Below the pieces are notes generated by a model. The model ran no database searches. It was not told the DNA's origin and saw only the letters and a list, made by a program, of their open reading frames with translations. 54,590 bases of DNA, from contig CAKMJS010000088.1 of the NCBI GenBank assembly GCA_927405585.1, forward strand, positions 1 through 54,590, in the 5' to 3' direction. Position 1 is the first letter of the stretch; each line of letters starts with the position of its first letter. Positions 10,056 to 19,175 of the stretch are shown one piece after another. The DNA is from an uncultured Desulfosporosinus sp. Lineage in GTDB: Bacteria; Bacillota; Desulfitobacteriia; Desulfitobacteriales; Desulfitobacteriaceae. Made by a program: the position numbers and the translations under genes.

Positions 10056-11738
10056 TTACATTTTTTCTGGAGCTGATACACCTAGTATTCCCAACACATT
10101 GCTGATAATTTGTTTCACGGCCCTCACTAAGCTCAAGCGAGCCTTACGTAGACCCACATCATCAACGAGCACGCGTTGGCTGTTGTAGAAAGTATGGAAG
10201 AGACCCGCAAGATCGAGTACATAACGTGCTAAACGATGGGGTTCCATGAGACGTGCTGCGATGATAACCTCACTCGGCAAGTCTGCCATCTTCTTAAGCA
10301 AATCTCGTTCTTCAGAACTGTCTAGGCGTTTCAAGTCTTCCTCAGTCGCATTACTCCCAATATCTCCAAGTTCCTCCGCTTGCCTCAAAATACTACACAG
10401 TCGAGCATGAGCATATTGCACATAGTAAACAGGGTTATCGGAGGACTGTGCTTTCGCTAGATCAAGATCAAAGTCCACAGTAGAATCAGGATCCCGCAAA
10501 TTAAAGAAGAAGCGCGCTGCATCTTTGCCAACTTCGTCCATTAGCTCGCGTAATGTGATGTACTGCCCAGAACGTTTGGACATTTTTACCACTTCTCCGT
10601 TTTGAATGAGTCGAACGAGTTGCATTAAAATAACTTGAAGATTATCTCCGTCATACCCGAAAGCAGACATAGCCCCTTTCAACCGAGCCACATGTCCATG
10701 ATGATCCGCACCCCAAATATTGATCACTCGGGTGAATCCACGTTCAAACTTATTGCGATGGTAGGCAATATCTGCTGCAAAATAGGTTGGCGTTCCATTG
10801 CTTCTGATTACCACTTCATCTTTTTCGTCTCCAAATAAGGTCGATTTAAGCCAAAGTGCCCCTTCCTTTTCGTAGATATACCCTTTTTTCTCAAGTTCTT
10901 CTAGGGTCGATTTAACGGCGCCCGAATCATGCAGAGATTGCTCGTTAAACCAAACATCATATTCCACTCCAAAATCATGCAGGGTCTCCCTGATGTTCTG
11001 CATTTTTTCTTCTAATGCATACCGAACCAGAAACTCACGTCGAAGTTCCGGTTCTATCGCAAGGTACTTGTCCCCTACTTTGGCAACGAGCCCCTTTACT
11101 GTTTCAATCAAGTCCTCGCCATGATAGCCTCCTTCTGGAAAAGGAGAATCCTGACCTAGTTGTTGTAAATACCTAGATTCGAGTGACAAGGCAAAATTAT
11201 GAATCTGATTTCCGGTATCATTAATATAGAATTCTCGGGAGACTTCATACCCTGCCATTGAGAGTAACGAAGCGAGGGTGTCACCCAGCGCCGCACCACG
11301 AGCATTGCCCATATGTAGTAGCCCAGTAGGGTTTGCACTCACGAACTCAACCTGAATCTTTTGACCCTTTCCAATATCTACTTGGCCATAGTCATCGCCG
11401 GCTTTAATTACCTCGTTTATGACATCTGTAAGCCATAGCGGATTTAAGCGAAAGTTAATGAAACCTGCTCCTGCGATTTCGGAGGAATCTATCCATGTTC
11501 CTGTAGTATCTAGGTGTTTTATGAGTGTCGCGGCAATATCACGAGGGGAGCGTTTTGCTTGTTTCGCTAAAACCATCGCTAAATTTGTTGCCAAATCTCC
11601 ATGTTGTCTTTCTCGCGGTTCTTCCAAAACATAACTCGGCAATTCTGAAAAACTTAACTCTCCTAGCGCTTTCGCAGTTTGCGCGGCTTCTTCCAACTGA
11701 AGCTTAACTCGATTTTTTATACTCTCGTAGAGACTCAT
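10056..11738 (-). CDS. argS: arginyl-tRNA synthetase
   Basis: Class I synthetase charging tRNA-Arg, 560 residues. N-terminal additional domain, then the HIGH-like HMGN at residues 142-145 inside SANPTGLLHMGNARGAA, and a KMSK motif in VVKMSKRSG; the C-terminal DALR anticodon-binding domain is complete. Its start overlaps the end of the upstream DUF1934 gene by four bases (ATGA type), so the two are translationally coupled, as in Bacillus (ywiB-argS). Confidence 0.97.
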   Translation of the reverse strand: MSLYESIKNRVKLQLEEAAQTAKALGELSFSELPSYVLEEPRERQHGDLATNLAMVLAKQAKRSPRDIAATLIKHLDTTGTWIDSSEIAGAGFINFRLNPLWLTDVINEVIKAGDDYGQVDIGKGQKIQVEFVSANPTGLLHMGNARGAALGDTLASLLSMAGYEVSREFYINDTGNQIHNFALSLESRYLQQLGQDSPFPEGGYHGEDLIETVKGLVAKVGDKYLAIEPELRREFLVRYALEEKMQNIRETLHDFGVEYDVWFNEQSLHDSGAVKSTLEELEKKGYIYEKEGALWLKSTLFGDEKDEVVIRSNGTPTYFAADIAYHRNKFERGFTRVINIWGADHHGHVARLKGAMSAFGYDGDNLQVILMQLVRLIQNGEVVKMSKRSGQYITLRELMDEVGKDAARFFFNLRDPDSTVDFDLDLAKAQSSDNPVYYVQYAHARLCSILRQAEELGDIGSNATEEDLKRLDSSEERDLLKKMADLPSEVIIAARLMEPHRLARYVLDLAGLFHTFYNSQRVLVDDVGLRKARLSLVRAVKQIISNVLGILGVSAPEKM

Positions 11739-12169
11739 TGGGGGAAATCCTCCTTTATGTTTAACAACAGAACATTATAACTGACCAATATATCCTCGAT
11801 AAAAAGATCATATTCTAGATTAATACGTCCCCCGTGGACTGTCAAGTCACATTCTACAATATAGGGTTTAACGCTAATCCACATTTGACCAAAACAAGTG
11901 GTGTAAATACTTCGATTAAGCATACCTTTTTTAAATTCTTGCTTATTATCGATTGCTCCCTTGCGATTTATACTAACCAACCCATCCTTAACACTTAGAA
12001 ATGTTGTGACCCCATCATTCTCTGAATTTCCACCATCGCAATCCTTATAGATCAGATAGAAAACACCGTTTCGTTGATAAAACGTTCCCACGGTCATCAC
12101 TTGCTGCTGATCTTCATGTTCTGGATACTTCTGTTTTCCATTGATTTGAATGGTCACTTTTCTTTGCAT
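11735..12169 (-). CDS. DUF1934 family beta-barrel protein (YwiB-like)
   Basis: 144 residues of unknown function. The family is a small calycin-like beta barrel; here the alternating short strands (VTIQINGKQKYP, VFYLIYKDCD, INLEYDLFIEDI) and the C-terminal VSYNVLLLNIKE match it. No signal peptide. The four-base overlap with argS and the same pairing in Bacillus support the assignment. The gene has its own AGGAG site. Confidence 0.85.
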   Translation of the reverse strand: MQRKVTIQINGKQKYPEHEDQQQVMTVGTFYQRNGVFYLIYKDCDGGNSENDGVTTFLSVKDGLVSINRKGAIDNKQEFKKGMLNRSIYTTCFGQMWISVKPYIVECDLTVHGGRINLEYDLFIEDILVSYNVLLLNIKEDFPQ

Positions 12170-12222
12170 GTCTCTGCTCCTTTCTAGCGTAAGTATGGGG
12201 ACGATTCCAGCTCTGCATACAA

Positions 12223-13326
12223 TTACTCTATTTTCTTAAAGTAATCCAACAAAATAGCTAAGCCCGCCTCAAGCTCGCAGGAATTTCCTCCGAAGCCTAA
12301 ACGAAAATGGCCTTCTTGCCCGAAAAAGATTCCCGGTGCTACAAGGACACCCCGTCGATGTAACTCCCAGCCCACCTGCTCAGATGGGATTTTAGAAGAA
12401 TAACCCACCCAGGCGACTACACCTGCTTCTGCCTTTTGCCATGTAAGATTTGGATTTGTCCTTAAGGCATTTTCAAGAATAGTCATATTTCGAAGACGCA
12501 AGCGCCGATTGCGATCCCATATTTTGTTCCGATGCCGGAGTGCTGTGAGGGCTAAATGCTGCCCTATTGAGGGGGAGCACAGCGAAGTATAGTCACGTTT
12601 GGCCGCACAACGAGCAATAATCTCAGGAGGCCCTACCATCCACCCCACTCGAAGCCCTGCTAACCCATAGGATTTAGACATGCTGCCAATGCTAACTGCT
12701 TCGGACGAGTAGTCACGTATGGAGGGCAAAAGAGTCTCCCCGAGTTCTCTATAGACTTCATCGGAAAGGAGATAAATACCGCGTTCTAAACACAAGTCCG
12801 CAATCTGCCTCATTTCATAGGGAGAAAATATAAACCCAGTCGGATTATGAGGTGTGTTAAGCATGACAAGGGTTGGTTTTTGGTCTAACAGAGCTTTAAA
12901 TTCTTGGAGGTCAAAACCCCTATCTTCGTGATACTGCCAAAGTAAGGCAGTTGCTCCTATGTCAATGCCCACTTGAGACAGTTGTTGATAATAAGGGGTT
13001 TGAACGATGAACCGATCGCCAGACTCAAGTAAAGTACTTAAAAGAAGATAATTAGCCTCGATAGCACCGATGGTCACGAAGACGTGACCCGGATCGGTAG
13101 GAGCAGAATAAAGTCTTGTTATTTCCCGTCGCAACTCAGGTATTCCTTCGGGTTCAGTATAGCCTAGCCGCGTCGCAAAAAGACTAAATTGCAAATCTGG
13201 ATCATTAGCCAGGCTAAGGAGCTCGCGCAAAGACCACGCTTGAATCGCACTGGCCGCAAGATGATAACGTACATTAAACTCTGTTTGCGAAAAAAATCGC
13301 TCTAAGGTAAATGGCGTAACTTTCAT
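12223..13326 (-). CDS. PLP-dependent aminotransferase, class I/II
   Basis: Fold-type I aminotransferase, 367 residues. The PLP lysine is in SMSKSYGLAGLRVGW; other family marks are NTPHNPTGF, DEVYREL and the C-terminal LGFGGN arginine region (HFRLGFG). Substrate cannot be fixed; MalY/PatB-type or aspartate/aromatic aminotransferases are the nearest classes. It stands alone between the argS unit and sleB-ypeB. Confidence 0.88.
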   Translation of the reverse strand: MKVTPFTLERFFSQTEFNVRYHLAASAIQAWSLRELLSLANDPDLQFSLFATRLGYTEPEGIPELRREITRLYSAPTDPGHVFVTIGAIEANYLLLSTLLESGDRFIVQTPYYQQLSQVGIDIGATALLWQYHEDRGFDLQEFKALLDQKPTLVMLNTPHNPTGFIFSPYEMRQIADLCLERGIYLLSDEVYRELGETLLPSIRDYSSEAVSIGSMSKSYGLAGLRVGWMVGPPEIIARCAAKRDYTSLCSPSIGQHLALTALRHRNKIWDRNRRLRLRNMTILENALRTNPNLTWQKAEAGVVAWVGYSSKIPSEQVGWELHRRGVLVAPGIFFGQEGHFRLGFGGNSCELEAGLAILLDYFKKIE

Positions 13327-13440
13327 CCGACAAACCTCGCTTTCAAGAACTATTCAATTGAATACATTAAGTTGCCTATTCTCTTTAAGTTAGAAAAAAT
13401 CCTTTATTATACAAGTAAGAAAACTATTAGTTTTGATTAG

Positions 13441-13474
13441 AAGAGCGAGAGGAAAATGCTTCCTCTCGCCCTTT
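13441..13474 (-). terminator. terminator of the sleB-ypeB unit
   Basis: Hairpin GGGCGAGAGGAA / TTCCTCTCGCTC immediately after the ypeB stop, followed on the - strand by a weak T-stretch. Confidence 0.6.
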
Positions 13475-13476
13475 TG

Positions 13477-14841
13477 TTACTGGAGAAACTCGCCGCGTGG
13501 AGTTTTAATAATCCGTTGGATTTTCTCTTCGGCACCAGTTATTGCATTTAGATAGATGAGATATTCCTCTCCCTGGTACAGACCTCGAAATTCATAACTA
13601 TACACCTCTTGATTTCCGGGTTTTGCGATAACTGTCAAGCGGCTTTCTGAAACCTTAAAATTTGAACGTAATTTCCGAACTGCCTGATCCAGCGATAGTT
13701 TAGCTGGGAAGGTTCGCGAATGGTGGAACGCGTAATAAGGTACTGCATCAAATCCTACAAGCTGACCGTTATCCAGAGCAATCATCATTCTTACTTTATC
13801 GGGATAAATTCTCACACCTTCTTTTTCAGCCACAAAATCATATTGAATATAGGCCCCGAAGTCCTCACTTGAAGTTAACACCAGTTGCCAGCCTAATGCT
13901 TGCATGACCATCTTAGCCTTCGTGGCGGCTTCTGCCTGACTCAGGGTCCGAGGTTCAATAGAACGCTGATCCCGGTAAAAGGTAACAACCCCACCCTGAT
14001 GGCTAACTTCTAAATATGCTTCTTTATATTTCCAAGTATACCCACCTAGTGGGCCCTGAGAATCTCCCGAGAATTCTGGAGTAACGTTGGTATAACCCAC
14101 CTTGCTCAGAAACCCTCGTGCAGTGACTTGGGCTTGATCCTTAGTTACGTTACCACTTGGAAGTCCGAGTGGTTTGGGCACAACACGGGTGGAGTATTCT
14201 CCAGTATACGAAAAAGGAGGAAGCTTTTGAAGACCCGCATCCAACTGGTCAAGACCAGATCTTACAGATTTTGATGGGCCTTCAGACCCATCTGCAGCTG
14301 CTTCTGCAATTTGAGTACTGATAAAGCCTAATCGTCCCCATATGGTTGGGGTGGGATCTGTCCATACTAATTCTTCGGTGTCCATTCTGACTAATAGGTC
14401 TTGAACTTTCTGATTTACAGGCATTAAGCGTTCATGCATGTCTCTTAAGGTCTTTTCCTCTTCGGCTGTAAGCTTACCGCCACCGGCAATTCGCTGTGTC
14501 AACATCCTAGAAAAATCACCAGTTTGGGTTAAAAACTGACCAATATAACTAAGTCCCGTTTGCTCAGCTGGGATTTGGGAAAAATCCTTCAGAGCTGCTT
14601 CACTTGTACTTGAGACTTGGCTTAAGTACAGAACTTTTTGGGCGGGATTACTGGCTACATCTCCTTTAGCCAAATCTGTCTCCAACTTATCCAAATGACT
14701 AGCAAAATCATTTAAGGCCCTACGGTTATTATTTTCCGCCTTAAGACGATAATCTCCTGCCAAGCGGTATTCATTAAATCCCCAGCCCAAGGAGATTAAT
14801 AAAGCGACCGTTAAAGCGCCAATCCAAAACTTTCTATCCAT
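13477..14841 (-). CDS. ypeB: germination protein YpeB
   Basis: Spore-coat/cortex partner required to localise and stabilise the cortex-lytic enzyme SleB. One N-terminal membrane segment (FWIGALTVALLISLGWGF) is followed by a long helical region and C-terminal PepSY-type repeats. The start at 14841 is chosen because AGGGGGACAAGC precedes it and it clears the end of sleB by 10 bases; the longer frame to 14970 would run into sleB. About 454 residues, the usual size. Expected to be under forespore sigma-G control. Confidence 0.93.
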   Translation of the reverse strand: MDRKFWIGALTVALLISLGWGFNEYRLAGDYRLKAENNNRRALNDFASHLDKLETDLAKGDVASNPAQKVLYLSQVSSTSEAALKDFSQIPAEQTGLSYIGQFLTQTGDFSRMLTQRIAGGGKLTAEEEKTLRDMHERLMPVNQKVQDLLVRMDTEELVWTDPTPTIWGRLGFISTQIAEAAADGSEGPSKSVRSGLDQLDAGLQKLPPFSYTGEYSTRVVPKPLGLPSGNVTKDQAQVTARGFLSKVGYTNVTPEFSGDSQGPLGGYTWKYKEAYLEVSHQGGVVTFYRDQRSIEPRTLSQAEAATKAKMVMQALGWQLVLTSSEDFGAYIQYDFVAEKEGVRIYPDKVRMMIALDNGQLVGFDAVPYYAFHHSRTFPAKLSLDQAVRKLRSNFKVSESRLTVIAKPGNQEVYSYEFRGLYQGEEYLIYLNAITGAEEKIQRIIKTPRGEFLQ

Positions 14842-14851
14842 GCTTGTCCCC

Positions 14852-15544
14852 CTACTTTGCAAATATATGATTTCCGATTTGTTTGATCTGTGGTCGTGAC
14901 CAAATGTATTTATTTTTGGTCTTAGCAGGAGCGAAAAAGAAGACGGCCCCCCCTGAAGGGTCTGAGCCATTCATCGCTTCTTGAGCAGCTCTCATTGCAG
15001 AAGCAGAAGGCGGTAAATTAATTTGACCGTCATCTACGCTGGAAAAGGCCCTAGGCTGATAGATTATATCCGCTATCGTATTTGGGAAGGCCGGATCTGG
15101 AATCCGATTAAGAATAACGGCTGCAACTGCCACTTGCCCTAAATAGGGCTCTCCTCGTGCCTCTCCATTGACGCATCGGGCTAAGAGGTTAGTGTCGACG
15201 TTCTTATTGCCAACTGCCTTTCCTGTAGAATTTGTACTTTGACCGGTTAAGAGCTTTAGTTCCTTGACGGTTTGCGTTCCCGCCAATCCATCCACCCTAA
15301 GCCCGCGTTCCTTTTGAAAGCGCCGAATTGCGGTCTCTGTTTTCGCACCGAATTTTCCATCCACTGTTCCGACGACATAACCTAACTGTACCAGTTTTTT
15401 TTGCAATTCGATGACCTCGGGCCCTTTACTCCCTCTGCTAAGTAGACGATCCCCTAAGGCCCCATAGGCAATCCCGGACAAGACAATACTGAGAATCAAT
15501 CCGATGGCCACCAGAACTCCCCAGGATCTAACGCGTACTTTCAT
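14852..15544 (-). CDS. sleB: spore cortex-lytic enzyme SleB
   Basis: Lytic transglycosylase acting on cortex peptidoglycan during germination. 230 residues: signal peptide (roughly residues 1-28), peptidoglycan-binding domain (about 35-95, SKGPEVIELQKKL ... GTQTVKELK), then the hydrolase domain with catalytic Glu128 in VNGEARGEP and VAVAAVILNR. Paired with ypeB downstream. The N-terminal mature region ALGD.LL..GS.G..V.ELQ is shared with the NlpC/P60 protein at 23588-24268, pointing to a common wall-targeting module. Confidence 0.95.
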   Translation of the reverse strand: MKVRVRSWGVLVAIGLILSIVLSGIAYGALGDRLLSRGSKGPEVIELQKKLVQLGYVVGTVDGKFGAKTETAIRRFQKERGLRVDGLAGTQTVKELKLLTGQSTNSTGKAVGNKNVDTNLLARCVNGEARGEPYLGQVAVAAVILNRIPDPAFPNTIADIIYQPRAFSSVDDGQINLPPSASAMRAAQEAMNGSDPSGGAVFFFAPAKTKNKYIWSRPQIKQIGNHIFAK

Positions 15545-15956
15545 ACCCTCACCTCACTTTGTTTGATAGTCTTTAGTTTGGCAAAAGTTAAGGATAATTA
15601 TCCAACATTATCCTTAACAAAATAAATTAATGCCTCTGAGTTCTTTATTCGCCCCTTTAATATAGAACCTCCCTACCCCAACAGGAGAAACTATTTTAGG
15701 ATCTCTAAAATAAAGTTTATAATTTGTTAATAAATTGTTTATAGATAATTAGAACAATTAGTATACACTCTATGTAAAGAACTCTCCTGAAAATGATGAG
15801 TTTTTCAGAAGTCTCTTAGATCAAGACCTGAACTCTGAAAATACTTAGATATATTAGAAATCGTATGCACTGACTGGATACTGATAGGATGATACCGCCT
15901 AAGGCATTAAATAAAAAAAGCTCCGTCTTAATATTAAATTAATAGGAGGGATCCGT

Positions 15957-16073
15957 ATGGTGGAACTAGATTTTTTGATAACGGCCATCTTTTTCTCATT
16001 TTTAGGATATGGATTATGCTATATAACCCTTTCAGGTGTTCTCAAATCTAAAACTCAAAAAATCAAAATCTGA
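15957..16073 (+). CDS. small hydrophobic membrane peptide, 38 aa
   Basis: Single predicted membrane helix (LITAIFFSFLGYGLCYITL) with a short basic C-terminal tail ending in KTQKIKI. An excellent ribosome binding site (TAGGAGGGATCCGT) precedes the ATG and a strong intrinsic terminator follows 62 bases after the stop, so it looks like a real monocistronic gene. Size and topology recall KdpF-type subunits, but no kdp genes are nearby, so I give no function. Confidence 0.6.
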   Translation: MVELDFLITAIFFSFLGYGLCYITLSGVLKSKTQKIKI

Positions 16074-16134
16074 ATTCAAAATCCACGCAAAGATTAAAGT
16101 GATTTCTTCATTAGCGGTATGAAGTCTGACCAAC

Positions 16135-16175
16135 AAAGAAAACCGAGGCAATGCCTCGGTTTTCTTTGTTTTTTT
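16135..16175 (+). terminator. strong intrinsic terminator after the 38-aa gene
   Basis: 16-bp perfect arms AAAGAAAACCGAGGCA / TGCCTCGGTTTTCTTT followed by GTTTTTTTC. Confidence 0.9.
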
Positions 16176-16238
16176 CTGTAGCAGGAGACATTGACACAAT
16201 CTCTCCAGCGGAGGTGTCCAATCTATGGAAGTCGTCCT

Positions 16239-16802
16239 CTAAACTCGTGGTCCTCTAAATGGATGCATGGCCCTAGGTTTACCTAGAATTACTGACCACA
16301 TAACCCCTTGGACGAGTTCTCTTTCCGTCAGAGAAAGACGAACACCCCTTAAACTCGAAGAAACAGTAGCAACCTCTCCAGTACTCTTATATGCCTCTAG
16401 CCCCAGTATTCCAACGTAGTCACTGGTTCCTTCGGTCCCTTGAGTTCCTTCGCTCCCTAGAGTTCCTTCGATTCCCTGGATCCCTTCAATTCCCTGAATC
16501 CCTTCGGTTCCTTGAGTTCCTTCGATGCCTTGAATTCCTTCAGTTTCAGCATAGTAATCTTGGCTAGGTTTCGTCGTTTGTGAGGGACCCGCTTGGTAAG
16601 AACCGTTTTCCAAGGCTTGCCTTAGCTGTTCTCGCCATGTTCCGGGAGACGTTCCCTGTAGCGACTCTCTTATTGAACGGACATCTGGTAATTTAAGTGG
16701 GCCAGAGACATTTCTCGGTGTTTGTTGCTTGCCCTTCTTCATAAGAGTGACGCCCAACTGGTAAATTACCCAAATGATAATTACAACCGTGAAGACTGAC
16801 AT
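16239..16802 (-). CDS. membrane-anchored protein with collagen-like Gly-X-Y tract
   Basis: 187 residues. An N-terminal membrane helix (about 3-20, VFTVVIIIWVIYQLGV) precedes a polar linker; residues 89-125 form twelve consecutive Gly-X-Y triplets (GIQ GIE GTQ GTE type) without proline, then a C-terminal globular part ending in GKPRAMHPFRGPRV. It starts eight bases after floA ends, so it belongs to the nfeD-floA operon. Function unknown; a scaffold or partner in flotillin-rich membrane domains is a guess. The DNA of the tract is itself a tandem repeat, so length variation between strains is likely. Confidence 0.7.
   Translation of the reverse strand: MSVFTVVIIIWVIYQLGVTLMKKGKQQTPRNVSGPLKLPDVRSIRESLQGTSPGTWREQLRQALENGSYQAGPSQTTKPSQDYYAETEGIQGIEGTQGTEGIQGIEGIQGIEGTLGSEGTQGTEGTSDYVGILGLEAYKSTGEVATVSSSLRGVRLSLTERELVQGVMWSVILGKPRAMHPFRGPRV
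16428..16538 (-). repeat. tandem repeat encoding Gly-X-Y triplets
   Basis: About 111 bases of imperfect 9- and 18-base units (themes of GGNATNCAGGGNATNGAA) inside the membrane protein gene, coding twelve collagen-like triplets. Confidence 0.75.
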
Positions 16803-16810
16803 GATCCCAC

Positions 16811-17809
16811 CTACTTCTTCGTTTGGCTATCATTGCCAGATTCCGTTTTACCCGTTTGGGCAATGCTACCTCTCATCTGAGTGTCTGCCAAAATATTTTG
16901 CATGTTGTAATAATCCATAACACCCAGTTTACCTTCACGCAAGGCCTGTGCCATCGCTCTTGGGACTTCCGCTTCTGCTTCAACCACCTTAGCGCGCATC
17001 TCTTCAACAGATGCTCTCATTTCTTGTTCTTTGGCAACGGCCATCGCGCGACGCTCTTCTGCTTTAGCTTGAGCAATACGTTTGTCCGCTTCTGCTTGGT
17101 CCATTTGTAGCTGTGCTCCAATATTTTTACCGACATCGACATCCGCCATATCAATGGATAGAATCTCGAACGCTGTCCCCGCATCCAAACCTTTTGCTAA
17201 AACCGTTTGAGAAATCAACTCTGGCTTTTCCAAGACGGCTTTGTGGGATACTGACGATCCAATACTTGTGACAATACCTTCCCCAACGCGGGCAATAATT
17301 GTTTCCTCACCGGCTCCCCCGACAAGTCGATCAATGTTTGCTCGAACTGTGACTTTGGCTTTAACCCTAAGCTCAATTCCGTTTTGCGCTACGGCAGAAA
17401 CAACCGGAGTTTCAATGACTTTCGGGTTAACCGACATTTGAACAGCTTGAAGGACATCTCGACCTGCTAGATCAATAGCTGCAGCCCGTTCAAACTGAAG
17501 AGGAATAGCTGCCCGTTCCGCAGCAATTAAGGCATTAACGACTCTGTCGACATTTCCGCCGGCCAGATAGTGAGCTTCAAGCTGGTCTGTCGTAATTGGT
17601 AAACCTGCTTTATGTCCCTTAATCAAAGGATTCACGATTTTTGACGGAACCACTCGGCGTAAACGCATACCAATCAAATTGAAAATTCCAACGTTTACAC
17701 CTGCGGCTAAGGCCGAAATCCAGAGGCCTATAGGAATAAAGGAAAGAATCACACTTAGCAGTACAAATCCTAAAAATAGTATGATTAACAGCGGAATTAA
17801 AGATTCCAT
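16811..17809 (-). CDS. floA: flotillin-like protein FloA
   Basis: Scaffold of functional membrane microdomains, 332 residues. An N-terminal double hydrophobic stretch (residues 3-50), then the SPFH/PHB domain, then a long Glu/Ala/Arg coiled coil ([21 protein letters not shown] region) as in Bacillus FloA (YqfA). Downstream of the NfeD-family gene, the usual pairing. Confidence 0.95.
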   Translation of the reverse strand: MESLIPLLIILFLGFVLLSVILSFIPIGLWISALAAGVNVGIFNLIGMRLRRVVPSKIVNPLIKGHKAGLPITTDQLEAHYLAGGNVDRVVNALIAAERAAIPLQFERAAAIDLAGRDVLQAVQMSVNPKVIETPVVSAVAQNGIELRVKAKVTVRANIDRLVGGAGEETIIARVGEGIVTSIGSSVSHKAVLEKPELISQTVLAKGLDAGTAFEILSIDMADVDVGKNIGAQLQMDQAEADKRIAQAKAEERRAMAVAKEQEMRASVEEMRAKVVEAEAEVPRAMAQALREGKLGVMDYYNMQNILADTQMRGSIAQTGKTESGNDSQTKK

Positions 17810-17841
17810 TTAACGCTCGGTCGTAACCGAGCTTCACCTCC

Positions 17842-18330
17842 TTATAATGTTTTTGCTTCCCTGACAACGATCCTGGTCCCTTCAACCGCGATTACTTTAA
17901 TCGCAGTTCCATGTCCAATATACCCCCCTTCAGTCACAACATCTAAATACTCACCATCAAAATTACCCGTACCTGCCGGGCGCAACTGGGTGAGGGATAT
18001 CCCAGTTCGACCTACATATGATTCAGCTTGAACTTTAGGTCCAACATATCCTCCGTCTAAGGTTTGGCGTGTACTTAAAGAGAACCTCTTCCACAATCGC
18101 CGGGTCCGTGGTGAACGGAAACTCAAGTATACGATAATCCCCAAAATAATCAGCGCACCTATGGTATAAAGTATCCCTTCAAGCACCGAATCAGTCACTA
18201 AAAAGATCCCCCAAATTAGAGAAGCCATTCCCAGAATACCACTGACTCCAAAACCAGGGACAACAAACACTTCCAACGCTAATAAAAAAACTCCGAGCAC
18301 AATCAGCAAAATAATGATACTCTCTGACAC
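17842..18330 (-). CDS. NfeD-family membrane protein
   Basis: 162 residues: three to four membrane helices (about residues 4-70) then a C-terminal OB-fold domain with VGRTGISLTQLRPAGTGNFDGEYLDVVTEGG, the NfeD signature. Short NfeD proteins are partners of flotillins. The start is GTG with AGGAGGAGAGGACT upstream. It begins the operon with floA and the collagen-like gene. Confidence 0.92.
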   Translation of the reverse strand: MSESIIILLIVLGVFLLALEVFVVPGFGVSGILGMASLIWGIFLVTDSVLEGILYTIGALIILGIIVYLSFRSPRTRRLWKRFSLSTRQTLDGGYVGPKVQAESYVGRTGISLTQLRPAGTGNFDGEYLDVVTEGGYIGHGTAIKVIAVEGTRIVVREAKTL

Positions 18331-18354
18331 AGTCCTCTCCTCCTTTCATCTGTT

Positions 18355-18924
18355 TCAATCGTCTAAATTAATTAACCACCGCTTCGCAATTTGTTTATAT
18401 AAATTGGCTCTTGCCAATAAATTAAGAATTACCAAGGTAGTCGCAACCTTTTCCCTGTCTTCTGCTACCATCTCTTCTCCAGCAAGCGTGTCCTCAACTT
18501 CCTTCTCTAACTCATGAAGGGATTTCTCCCAGTCCATCTGAGACCGATCGAAGATTTCACTGTAATAACCATAAAGTTTGGTCGGATTAATCCGGTCATC
18601 GGAGGTGTCTAAAAGGTTTTCATTAACATATCCTAACAATTGAGAAATCTCTTCAAGCGATAGGATATCGCGCAAATCATTAATAAGAAGAATATTGGCA
18701 AATTGTTCACGATTATATTTTTTCTTCTGTGGGTGGGGAATATACTTACGTCTGACCCAGTTCTGAACGTGGGTGGGATTAATGTCGTTCTGACTAACTC
18801 GCTTCGCAACTTCGACTACCTGGGCAAGCATCATCGAGTCTAATTCTAGATAAGGGAGTGCTTTCTGCTTGGGCTCTAGATCATTAAGCACATCACGAAT
18901 CGCCTGCATATACTTTGAATCCAT
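18355..18924 (-). CDS. DUF1836 family protein
   Basis: 189 residues with an N-terminal MerR-like helix-turn-helix feel (NPTHVQNWVRRKYIPHPQKKKYNREQ) typical of DUF1836, suggesting DNA binding. The last stop lies 24 bases before the nfeD start, so it may be co-transcribed and could regulate the operon. No membrane segments. Confidence 0.8.
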   Translation of the reverse strand: MDSKYMQAIRDVLNDLEPKQKALPYLELDSMMLAQVVEVAKRVSQNDINPTHVQNWVRRKYIPHPQKKKYNREQFANILLINDLRDILSLEEISQLLGYVNENLLDTSDDRINPTKLYGYYSEIFDRSQMDWEKSLHELEKEVEDTLAGEEMVAEDREKVATTLVILNLLARANLYKQIAKRWLINLDD

Positions 18925-19175
18925 ACTTACACCTACCTATTTTAAAGTTCCCTTGGATTCCACCCGTGTTAGGCGATCTCTTTGATATCATTATATGTTC
19001 ATTGTGATCATATGTCAATACCAATTTTTCATTATCCTGTGTATACTAATAACAATAATCTTTTTGTCTTCTCAACCCTTCACTTTATCTAATCCTTATA
19101 TTCTCTATGCAGGTACTATACCCATCCTTGTAGAAAAGTAACTAAATACCAACAAACAGACTAGGAGATGGTAGT

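Larger units (their letters stand above)
15545..16238. other. 694-bp spacer with one small gene
   Basis: AT-rich region between sleB and the floA operon. It contains the 38-codon reading frame at 15957-16073 and its terminator. The 400 bases upstream of it (15545-15950) hold some weak hairpins but no riboswitch class I can name. Confidence 0.5.

Noticed and set aside
15545-15956. Riboswitch upstream of the 38-aa gene, or a kdpF identity for it
   Set aside because: No match to a riboswitch consensus that I can recognise, and no kdpA/B/C genes follow.
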